This document shows, one piece after another, positions 35,843-43,377 of a DNA stretch of 64,000 nt (position 1 is its first letter; every line of letters begins with the position of its first letter). The DNA comes from Bacteroidota bacterium (GTDB taxonomy: Bacteria > Bacteroidota > Bacteroidia > Bacteroidales > GCA-2711565). The notes beneath the pieces are model-generated. The model worked only from the letters and a program-made list of their open reading frames with translations. It was not told the origin of the DNA and did no database searches. The stretch is from contig JAHIVC010000099.1 in NCBI GenBank assembly GCA_018816945.1, forward strand, positions 378,554-442,553, given 5' to 3'. The translations under genes and the position numbers were made by a program.

Positions 35843-36007
35843 TAGTACAGTTTGAAGTATTAGTTTATAGTCCCGAGAGACAGGTCGATATTGCTATTAC
35901 AATACAAAATTATATAAATCAACTGGGCCGATAGACTGGAATGGACAACCACGTCACACCGATATTTTATAAGGGTGTTATGCTTTATAACCTTTAATAC
36001 AAAAAAG

Positions 36008-36181
36008 ATGAAGATAAATTTTTGCGCAACATTATATTATATAGGTTTTGCAATGATATTTGCAGCTTCCTTAAGATATATCCTTGATATGTTATCCTTT
36101 AAGAATATCAACTTTTGGAGTATTATTTTATGTATAGGACTAATATTTTTAAGTATTGGCATGAGAAATACAAATAAATGA
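36008..36181 (+). CDS. Possible small two-helix membrane protein
   Basis: The 57-residue frame from ATG 36008 has two hydrophobic stretches (CATLYYIGFAMIFAASL and WSIILCIGLIFLSIG) with a short polar link, as in small membrane proteins. It ends 18 bases before the next gene. No family is recognised. In very AT-rich DNA such frames arise by chance, so only its position in a compact segment supports it. Confidence 0.35.
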   Translation: MKINFCATLYYIGFAMIFAASLRYILDMLSFKNINFWSIILCIGLIFLSIGMRNTNK

Positions 36182-36199
36182 ACTGAAAAACAAGATAAA

Positions 36200-37282
36200 A
36201 TGAAAAACTTCAAATTAAAAATAATCCTGATAATTTTAATTTTGGGATTAAGCAAAAATCTTTATTGCCAACATGAGGATAATCATTTAATTAATGGTGT
36301 TAAATATTATGCCATGTTGGATGGATACTGTGCCATGGCAGCCCTTCAAATGAATCTGGATTATTATGGATTTATCGTTGATCAATCATTATTACTGAAT
36401 CTTGGATGGAATTATGGGTTTATGTATTTAAAAACACCTTACTACTCAATATCGTATCCTGATACTGACCCTGTTGAAGAAATTATTTTCGCATGTGACA
36501 AGATTGGATTTAATGCTACTGTTTTAGTACATAAATCTATTAAAGAAGCAAAAGAAACTTTATTAAACTATATTTCTCAGGATATACCGGTAATTATACA
36601 ATGGATACCGCATACAGTTTTAGCTTATGGTTATAAAGACAGTGCAAACATTATAGTTTATAATGATCCAGGTAACATTAGAAATCAACTTATAGAAGAC
36701 ATTGATAGAACTCCATTTGGTAAAGGAGAAAAAGTATTAATGGCTATTTCTGATTGGGAGAAGATGCCTTATTTATGGGGGATGAGACAATATCAAATGG
36801 TAATAGTAGAATCAAAAGACAAAAATATTAATATAAACTGGAAAGAAATATGGAAAAGAAATGCCGAAAAAACTTTGGGTTTAATAAAGAATACATATCC
36901 AGCATATTATGGCATTGATGGCATAAGTAAAATGATCAAGGATTTAAAAATCAGTATAAATCAAGATATTTCAAAAAGTATCGAAATAGTAAAAAATTAT
37001 GAAATGTGTTTTAGCCTCGGAACAGGATTTCGAAGAAACGCAGCTTCGTTTCTATCTGGACAAGCATCTATTCTGAATAACGATAATTTACGACTTGCTT
37101 CATTAGAGTTTTTAAAATCAGCACATTATTTCCGCCAGGGATATAATTTAATAAATTGGTTTAAAAAAAATTATGACCAAGCGAAGGGTGATCAAGCTTT
37201 AAATGAATTCTTAGAAATATTAGATAATATTGTTGAATGTGAAAGGAATGGTGCAAATTATCTATTAGAAGCTTCAAAGTAG
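36200..37282 (+). CDS. Secreted papain-like (C39/BtrH-like) protein
   Basis: The 360 residues start with a signal peptide (LKIILIILILGLSKNLYCQ, cut near residue 23). The mature N-terminal half looks like a papain-fold cysteine domain. The candidate nucleophile is Cys44 in LDGYCAMAALQMNLDYYG, followed by LLNLGWNYGFMYL; a His lies in IPHTVLAYGY and an acidic residue in YNDPG. This order matches C39-like peptidases and the N-domain of BtrH-type acyltransferases. The C-terminal half (210-360) is helical, with no motif known to me. It could cut or transfer acyl groups on an extracellular substrate. It is the main gene of a segment with cassette-like boundaries and has no relation to the permease units around it. 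Confidence 0.62.
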   Translation: MKNFKLKIILIILILGLSKNLYCQHEDNHLINGVKYYAMLDGYCAMAALQMNLDYYGFIVDQSLLLNLGWNYGFMYLKTPYYSISYPDTDPVEEIIFACDKIGFNATVLVHKSIKEAKETLLNYISQDIPVIIQWIPHTVLAYGYKDSANIIVYNDPGNIRNQLIEDIDRTPFGKGEKVLMAISDWEKMPYLWGMRQYQMVIVESKDKNININWKEIWKRNAEKTLGLIKNTYPAYYGIDGISKMIKDLKISINQDISKSIEIVKNYEMCFSLGTGFRRNAASFLSGQASILNNDNLRLASLEFLKSAHYFRQGYNLINWFKKNYDQAKGDQALNEFLEILDNIVECERNGANYLLEASK

Positions 37283-37330
37283 AAACAGTCATCTATAATC
37301 AAACAGATACATAAATAAAAAGGTTACAAA

Positions 37331-37462
37331 GCATAACACAGTGTATACATCATTGCGGGTTTCAGAGCAATTTGCAAGTTCAGTGCTCGCTAGCAAAGGC
37401 AGTAACGGTGGATAGTGAAGTGTCCACGAATTCCCGCACGCTGCATACACTCACCGTTAGTA
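37331..37462. repeat. attC-like fold-back sequence
   Basis: GCATAAC (37331) and GTTAG (37456) form the outer ends. Inside, GTGTAT (37341) pairs with ATACAC (37445) and GCGGG (37355) with CCCGC (37433). GTGGA and TCCAC pair at 37408-37427. TAACGGTG (37403) can also pair with CACCGTTA (37452). Nested pairing over about 130 bases, and a base composition clearly less AT-rich than the flanks, fit an integron recombination site or another structured element. Confidence 0.45.
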
Positions 37463-37974
37463 AGCTTATTAGGCTGGCTTCTGGATTTGTAAAGGCAGTA
37501 GACGGCGAAAAGGGATCTTGTTACGATGCATTTTATTACTTGGAGTGCGAGTAATCGAATGTTCTGGCCTTCTTCCGTATTTTTGCTTACACGGATGGAA
37601 GATTTGATTATCAATTTGAGAATCCAAATTTAAATTTATTATAATTTAGATCAAATTTGGTGGCTTGTTGTAAATACAGTTCAGTATCCGCAATTCACGT
37701 GGTTAGGGTTCAGGGTTGAACCGGTGATAATTCAAAAGGGTGCTTCAATTTAAGGGATGATTTAAATGATTTATATAAGTTTATACCGAAAATTTCTTTT
37801 TGTTAAAATATTCATATCGAATCGTTTGTGGCAGACAAGGAAAAAACTAATATATTTAGTGTATTAATATAGATTATAAATCGTCTTATATTTTATTTGC
37901 TAGTTTTTATTGAAATAATTTGTAACTAAAACTATAATTTGTACTCTAATAGATAATTGTAAAACCCTATAACC
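37463..37974. other. 512-base gap before permease P2, no gene seen
   Basis: Short open frames on both strands at 37372-37614 have no protein-like features and overlap the fold-back sequence. The later half is AT-rich and holds GGTTCAGGGTTGAACC (37707-37722), a dyad with the same GTTC...GAAC ends as the activator sites elsewhere, but without a recognisable -24/-12 element at the expected distance. The promoter of P2 should be here. Confidence 0.45.
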
Positions 37975-40443
37975 ATGATTAAAAATTATTTTAAAAGTGC
38001 TTACCGGAATATCATCAGAAACAAATTTTATTCATTCATCAATATTCTGGGGCTGGCCATTGGATTTATGGCTACTATCATCATCTTATTGTATAACCAA
38101 AATGAGTTAAATTATGATAAGCACAATAAGAAATATGATCGGATTTATCGACTCGAATCGCATTTTACCATTGCCGGCAAAGATGATCTCTTTGCAGTAA
38201 CCTCTGTTCCTTTAGGACTTGCGTTCAAGGTTGAATATCCGGAAGTAGAAGAGTTTGTTCGACTTTTCGGTGGTGATGGGATGTTGATAGAGATTGATGA
38301 GAATAAATATTATGAGGACCGCCTGTTCTGGGCTGATTCCACCATTTTCAATGTATTCACTCATGAGTTTATTTATGGTGATCCGATGAATGCATTGACC
38401 GAACCTAATACCTGTGTGATCAATGAAACCCTCGCGAAAAAATATTTTGGAAAAAATAACCCAATGGGAGAGGTAATTAAGGCAGTCAATGAAATACCCT
38501 TCAAAATTACTGGAGTCATCAAGGACCAGCCAGACAATACCCACTTAAAATACAATGGATTATTTTCGATTGTTACTTTATCTGAGCGAATAGGACGAGA
38601 ACGATTTAATAGTTTTGATCCGGCTGCATTCTGGAATATTAATCCTTTTACATACATTCTTTTAAAAGAAAATTCTTCAATGGAATCTATATCGGAGAAA
38701 TCGCCCCTGTTTTATGAAAAATATATGAAGTCGGTTGGCGATCAAATCAATGCCAACTTTGTTCCAATGGCCACTCCTTTAGCCGACATTCATCTAAATT
38801 CTAAATTGAAAGGTGATGAACCCACGGGAAATAAAGCTTATGTATTGATTTTTACCATCGTTGCATTGTTTATCCTTGTTATTGCAGGGATAAACTATAT
38901 GAATATGGCAACCGCCCGATCAACCAAACGTGCTAAAGAAGTAGGTTTGAGAAAAGTAATTGGTGCAGTTCGTTCACAACTCATGCGTCAATTCTTAAGT
39001 GAGTCTTTAATCCTGGCATTGATAGCTTTTTTAATATCACTCCTAGCCGTGGCTTTAATTTTACCGTCGTTTAATGAACTTGCCGGAAAAAATTTGGTTT
39101 TTGGAATTGAAACATCCGGCATAATCTTATGGACCTTACTCATATCCATAGGTGTTGGCTTGTTATCAGGAAGTTATCCTTCATTTTATCTTTCAGCGTT
39201 TGCTCCAATTAAGGTTTTAAAAGGAAAAATAAATACCGGAAAATCGAAAGGTTCTCTAAGGAAAATCCTAGTGGTTTTTCAATTTATTATTTCTATTTCG
39301 ATGATCGTCGGAACGCTTGTGGTTACTAAACAATTGAACTATATGCGTTCAAAAGATCTTGGATTTGCCAAGGATAATATACTTGTAACAACCATTCAGG
39401 CAGATACCAATTTACTTAAAAAAATGCCAACTTTTAGAGAAGAACTTTTGCAGAATCCGAATGTAAAAGATTTATCAACCTCAAATGGATATCCGGGTAA
39501 TATTGGTGGCATTGTAGTAATGAAAGTCGAGCAAGACACAAAATTCGGAACATCTGATTCAACAGCTTCGAGTTCTGGAGGAAGTCAAATGGTTGAAGAA
39601 ACCCTTAATTTTACAATGATTGATTATGATTTCTTAAATCTTTACGAGATCAAATTTAAGGAAGGCCGTAATTTCAGTCGTGAAATGGGAACTGACTTGC
39701 AGGAGGGAGTGATCATCAATGAGGCATGTGCCAAAGAACTCGGATGGACCGATAATCCACTTGGTAAAAAAATCGGCTTTGGACTTCAACTTGATGGAAC
39801 CTTCACCCGAAGTACCAAAGTAATTGGGGTAGTCAAAGATTTTAATTATCGCTCATTGCATAATGCCGTTGAACCATTGGCATTATTTCTAACTGACCGG
39901 CCATTGAATGCCGTATCGATAAAAATTGGTCTGGAAAATCGCCAGCAAACGATTCAATTTATTGAGGATAAATGGAATGAGTTTGGAGCAATACACCCAT
40001 TTGATTATAACTTCCTTAAAGATACCATGGATGATATGTATCAGGCAGAAGAAAAAATTGGTAAGGTGTTTACCATTGCATCATTACTTTCTGTATTCAT
40101 TGCATTACTTGGCTTGCTGGGATTATCGTCTTTTATTGCTGAACAACGAACCAAAGAAATAGGAATTAGAAAAGTGGTTGGGGCTACATTGGAGTCGATA
40201 CTAACCTTATTATTCAAAGAGTTTGTCATACTTATCTTAATTGCATTTGTGATTGCTTCGCCAATTGCCTGGTATTTGCTAAATAATTGGCTCGATTCAA
40301 ATTTTGTTTACGCAACCAATATAGGGTTGTTAACTTTCCTTTTGGCAGGTTTTATTGCATTTGTTATTGGGATATTAACCATCAGTTTTCACATTTACAG
40401 GGCTGCAAGCTCAAATCCGGTTGATGCTCTTAAATACGAATAG
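37975..40443 (+). CDS. FtsX/MacB-type pseudo-dimeric ABC permease (P2)
   Basis: The 822 residues have the same duplicated layout as P1: helix 1 (ILGLAIGFMATIIILLYNQNEL), a periplasmic MacB domain, and a first coupling segment TKRAKEVGLRKVIGAVRSQ near residue 315. GSYPSFYLSAFAPIKVLKG follows near residue 400. The second half has EQRTKEIGIRKVVGATL near residue 724 and ends NPVDALKYE. The second periplasmic domain has an unusually Ser/Thr-rich insert (GTSDSTASSSGGSQ) near residue 525. It stands between the cassette-like segment and the 3' end of the unit B kinase gene, only 15 bases away and convergent. No regulator pair is directly upstream, so its control is unclear. It needs an ATPase from elsewhere. 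Confidence 0.88.
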   Translation: MIKNYFKSAYRNIIRNKFYSFINILGLAIGFMATIIILLYNQNELNYDKHNKKYDRIYRLESHFTIAGKDDLFAVTSVPLGLAFKVEYPEVEEFVRLFGGDGMLIEIDENKYYEDRLFWADSTIFNVFTHEFIYGDPMNALTEPNTCVINETLAKKYFGKNNPMGEVIKAVNEIPFKITGVIKDQPDNTHLKYNGLFSIVTLSERIGRERFNSFDPAAFWNINPFTYILLKENSSMESISEKSPLFYEKYMKSVGDQINANFVPMATPLADIHLNSKLKGDEPTGNKAYVLIFTIVALFILVIAGINYMNMATARSTKRAKEVGLRKVIGAVRSQLMRQFLSESLILALIAFLISLLAVALILPSFNELAGKNLVFGIETSGIILWTLLISIGVGLLSGSYPSFYLSAFAPIKVLKGKINTGKSKGSLRKILVVFQFIISISMIVGTLVVTKQLNYMRSKDLGFAKDNILVTTIQADTNLLKKMPTFREELLQNPNVKDLSTSNGYPGNIGGIVVMKVEQDTKFGTSDSTASSSGGSQMVEETLNFTMIDYDFLNLYEIKFKEGRNFSREMGTDLQEGVIINEACAKELGWTDNPLGKKIGFGLQLDGTFTRSTKVIGVVKDFNYRSLHNAVEPLALFLTDRPLNAVSIKIGLENRQQTIQFIEDKWNEFGAIHPFDYNFLKDTMDDMYQAEEKIGKVFTIASLLSVFIALLGLLGLSSFIAEQRTKEIGIRKVVGATLESILTLLFKEFVILILIAFVIASPIAWYLLNNWLDSNFVYATNIGLLTFLLAGFIAFVIGILTISFHIYRAASSNPVDALKYE

Positions 40444-40458
40444 TAATTTTAATTCAAA

Positions 40459-41811
40459 TCAAAACTCTAGGGTGAAGGTACTTCCTTCGCCCTTTTTTGA
40501 TTTTACGGAAATACTGCCATTATGCAGTCGCATAACCTGTCGGCAAAAATTAAGCCCGATTCCTGAGCCATGCTCTTTGGTTGTGAAGAGCGGGATAAAG
40601 ATGTCGTTTAACAATGCATCATCAATCCCAATACCGTTGTCCGTAACCTCAATGACTGCTTTACCTTGATTGTTCAAATAAGCCTTCAAACTTATTTTTG
40701 GAGTGTTTTGTTGAAATAAGGCATCCATGGCATTTTTGATTAGATTGATCATCACCTGATTCATCAAACTTTCGTCCATGGTAATTTCAAGTAAAGCGGG
40801 TTCAGATAGAGAATCTATCTGAATTTCACATTTTTTTATGTCGTCCGAAAGTAATGAAATGGTTTTATCAAATAATTTTTGAACCTGATAACTTTCGAAT
40901 TTTGGGATTGACAGTTTGGTCAAGGTTCGGTATTTTTGAATGAAATCAATCAAGCCCTGACTTCTTTCTTCGATCAGTTCGCTGCATGTCAAAGCATCTT
41001 CAATATTTTCCTGGCTAAGGGTTTCAACGGCTTTTATTTGTTTGTCATCCGAAAAATTTCTTCTGATCGAAGTTGTTAAAGTGGTGATAGGAGTAAGCGA
41101 ATTCATCATCTCATGGGTCATCACACGGATCAGTTTTTGGTATGAAAGCAATTCGTTTTCTTCCAGTTCGGTTTTAATATCCTGAATTGATAATAGGGTT
41201 ATTTTTTGTTTATTTGCCTTAATAATGGTTGATTTGAAGGAGTATTGATTAAGATAGTTTTTCAAATTAATTTTTAAAATTGATGGAATTCCGGTTTTAA
41301 TGTTTTTAACTTCCTGATATAATCCTGACTGTATTTTTTCAAGATCACTCAATTTTAATAACGTTGAAATGCCTAAAAATTTGGCTGCGGCTTTATTAAA
41401 AATATAGACTTTACCATCCTGATCAAAAGAAATAATCCCAACGCCAATGTGTTCAACAGTGGTTTTAATAAACATCTCCTGCTCTTCTTTTTCAGCTTTA
41501 ATTTGATGAACATCTTCAATAATTTGATTGAAATTTTTACTTAATCCCTTGAATATTTTTTCAATTTGATGGGTTGAAAAATGCAGACTGGTATCACCAT
41601 ATTTTAGATAAAAAAGAAATTTGGCTAAATCGCGATTTGTTTTACTCACGTAGCGATAAAGTTGCCAAATTTGAGCAAGGAGGATAAGAAACAGGAAAAT
41701 AACAGTAAATAACCGCTTTTCCATGCCCCCAAAATAAACGATCATAAAGCTGTTCATGGAAATCAGTACAACCCGGATGAATGTGGAAATCAAGAAACGA
41801 TTATAAATCAT
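40459..41811 (-). CDS. Sensor-less (intramembrane-type) histidine kinase, unit B
   Basis: The 450 residues begin MIYNRFLISTFIRVVLI, and two membrane helices are joined only by GGMEKRLF. The juxtamembrane YVSKTNRDLAKFL is close to that of units A and D. A PAS-like domain (HIGVGIISFDQDGKVYIFN), DHp with MTHEMMNSLTPITT, and an ATPase domain follow (N-box LIKNAMDA, DNGIGIDD, GSGIGLNFCRQVM). It ends GSTFTLEF, the common C-terminal signature of these kinases. The gene overlaps the regulator by 11 bases, like unit A. Across the regulator lies the sigma54-like promoter of permeases P3-P5, so this pair probably controls them. Confidence 0.9.
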   Translation of the reverse strand: MIYNRFLISTFIRVVLISMNSFMIVYFGGMEKRLFTVIFLFLILLAQIWQLYRYVSKTNRDLAKFLFYLKYGDTSLHFSTHQIEKIFKGLSKNFNQIIEDVHQIKAEKEEQEMFIKTTVEHIGVGIISFDQDGKVYIFNKAAAKFLGISTLLKLSDLEKIQSGLYQEVKNIKTGIPSILKINLKNYLNQYSFKSTIIKANKQKITLLSIQDIKTELEENELLSYQKLIRVMTHEMMNSLTPITTLTTSIRRNFSDDKQIKAVETLSQENIEDALTCSELIEERSQGLIDFIQKYRTLTKLSIPKFESYQVQKLFDKTISLLSDDIKKCEIQIDSLSEPALLEITMDESLMNQVMINLIKNAMDALFQQNTPKISLKAYLNNQGKAVIEVTDNGIGIDDALLNDIFIPLFTTKEHGSGIGLNFCRQVMRLHNGSISVKSKKGEGSTFTLEF

Positions 41812-43165
41812 ACTTTTTAATTTTTTTATAAAGGGTGGTTCGGGAAATCCCCATCTCTTTCGCTACGTTGCTTAAGTTGTTCCGGTGCTTTGCCAAGGCT
41901 TTAAACAATGCTTCTTTTTCAAATTCGTTGAGTTTAAAACTTTGTACTTCATCCTGCATTTCAGTATTTGTTTTAAAGAAAAAGTCTTCGGGAGTTAGTA
42001 GATTTGATTCGCTTAAAATAACAGCTTTTTCAATGCTGTGTTTAAGCTCTCTTACATTACCCGGCCAGTAATACTGGGTCAATTTGTCAATGGCATCCTG
42101 ATTCAATTTTAACTGGGGTTTTTCATATTTTTCACGATATTTTTTCAGGAAAAATTCCGCAATCATAATAATGTCGTCTTTTCTTTTACGCAGTGGGGGG
42201 ATGGTAATTTCGATGGTGTTTATCCTGAAATACAAATCTTCCCTAAATAACCCATCATTGATGAGTTGATCGACCGACTTATTGGTAGCAGTAATGAGAC
42301 GGATATCCAGATCAATGGGTTTGTTAGAGCCCAGTTTGGTGATTTGTTTTTCCTGAATTGTCCTCAAAAGTTTTGCTTGCATCGAAGGCGGTAGATTGGC
42401 AATTTCATCCAAAAAGAGGGTTCCCCCATTGGCGGCTTCAATTTTTCCAATCCGGTCTTCCTTTGCATCGGTGAATGCCCCTTTTTTATATCCAAAAAGT
42501 TCGCTCTCGAATAAGGATTCGCTGATGGAGCCCACGTCAACAGCGATAAAAATTTCTTTTGCCCGTTTTGATTTAAGGTGAATTAGTCGGGCAAATAAAT
42601 CCTTTCCTGTCCCGTTTTCTCCCAATAAAAGTACATTTGCATCAGTAGCTGCAACTTTTTCGATCATCGAAAAAACTTCAATCATTGCTTTTGATTTTCC
42701 AATAATCTGAAAATGATTGTTCGTAATATTTTCCTGAAAAACCTGATGTTTGTTCTTTAGCTTCGCGATCTCGTATTTTGAAGTTCTTAGTTTATATGCC
42801 GAGTGCAAAGTTGCAAGAAGTTTTTCGGCATCCCATGGTTTCTGCACAAAATCCGTAGCACCTTGCTTGATTGCCTTAACCGCCAATTCGATATCGCCGT
42901 AAGCAGTGATTAAAATAACAACCGCATCCGAATCAATATCCAAAATTTTTTTAAGCCAGAACAAACCTTCATTTCCCGTATTTATCCCTGTTTTAAAATT
43001 CATATCCAACAGTACAAGATCATAGGCGGTTTTCGCGAACATTTGTTTGATTTGTTCGGGATTACTAATGATATCAATTTGTTGATATTCCGATTTAAGC
43101 AGTAACTGAAGCGATTTAAGAATACTGATATTATCATCAACGATTAAGATACTTCCCTTTTTCAT
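41801..43165 (-). CDS. NtrC-type sigma54-dependent response regulator, unit B
   Basis: The 454 residues comprise a receiver (VDDN, phospho-Asp in VLLDMNF, Lys in VQKPWDA), AAA+ and Fis-type helix-turn-helix. Motifs are Walker A GENGTGKD, loop GAFTDA, Walker B TLFLDEIANL, RINTIEITIPPLRKR, and the closing NLSNVAKEMGISRTTLYKK. The receiver has the family insertion INTGNEGLFWL after the phospho-Asp. Starting at 43165 leaves a 212-base divergent gap to permease P3 that carries four ordered half-sites and a near-consensus sigma54 promoter. This is the clearest regulator-target arrangement in the window. Confidence 0.93.
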   Translation of the reverse strand: MKKGSILIVDDNISILKSLQLLLKSEYQQIDIISNPEQIKQMFAKTAYDLVLLDMNFKTGINTGNEGLFWLKKILDIDSDAVVILITAYGDIELAVKAIKQGATDFVQKPWDAEKLLATLHSAYKLRTSKYEIAKLKNKHQVFQENITNNHFQIIGKSKAMIEVFSMIEKVAATDANVLLLGENGTGKDLFARLIHLKSKRAKEIFIAVDVGSISESLFESELFGYKKGAFTDAKEDRIGKIEAANGGTLFLDEIANLPPSMQAKLLRTIQEKQITKLGSNKPIDLDIRLITATNKSVDQLINDGLFREDLYFRINTIEITIPPLRKRKDDIIMIAEFFLKKYREKYEKPQLKLNQDAIDKLTQYYWPGNVRELKHSIEKAVILSESNLLTPEDFFFKTNTEMQDEVQSFKLNEFEKEALFKALAKHRNNLSNVAKEMGISRTTLYKKIKKYDL

Positions 43166-43228
43166 TTAGTGCTTATCTGTCATATAAAAGCTAAATTTAT
43201 AAAAAGATTGCTTATATGTTATTAAAAT

Positions 43229-43344
43229 GTCCATTTAGTGTACAAAAAGTGTTCATTTTGTGAACAATTAATTTATTTTAAACATCACTAAAAATTATAA
43301 TCATCACAAAAACAACTAAATATGGATATGGCATACTGATTGCC
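43229..43344 (+). promoter_or_regulatory. Four-half-site activator array and sigma54 promoter, unit B
   Basis: GTCC, GTAC, GTTC and GAAC start at 43229, 43240, 43251 and 43262, spaced exactly 11 bases; the last two form GTTC-N7-GAAC. Sixty-seven bases after the last half-site comes TGGCATACTGATTGCC (43329-43344), a near-perfect -24/-12 sigma54 element (TGGCAT, 5 bases, TTGC). The P3 start codon lies 49 bases after its beginning. Confidence 0.8.
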
Positions 43345-43377
43345 AAGCTTAGGAAATTAACCTAAAATATCAATAAG

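Larger units (their letters stand above)
35976..37462 (+). mobile_element. Cassette-like segment bounded by GTTATGC ... GCATAAC and an attC-like fold
   Basis: TGTTATGCTTTATAACCTTT at 35976 reappears reverse-complemented at 37319-37338 with one change. In integron cassettes the GTTRRRY at the cassette start is the complement of the RYYYAAC that opens its own attC; here GTTATGC (35977) and GCATAAC (37331) are exact complements. The latter opens a 130-base fold-back sequence. Two short genes lie between. No integrase is in the window, and the core bases deviate from the strict consensus, so this remains a proposal. Confidence 0.42.

Noticed and set aside
37372-37614. Short open frames on both strands in the gap before P2
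   Set aside because: They overlap the fold-back sequence, are under 80 codons and show no protein-like composition or motif.
37831-37847. TGGCAG as a sigma54 element before P2
   Set aside because: No TTG at the -12 position, and it is about 145 bases from the start codon, unlike the 46-60 bases of the other units.
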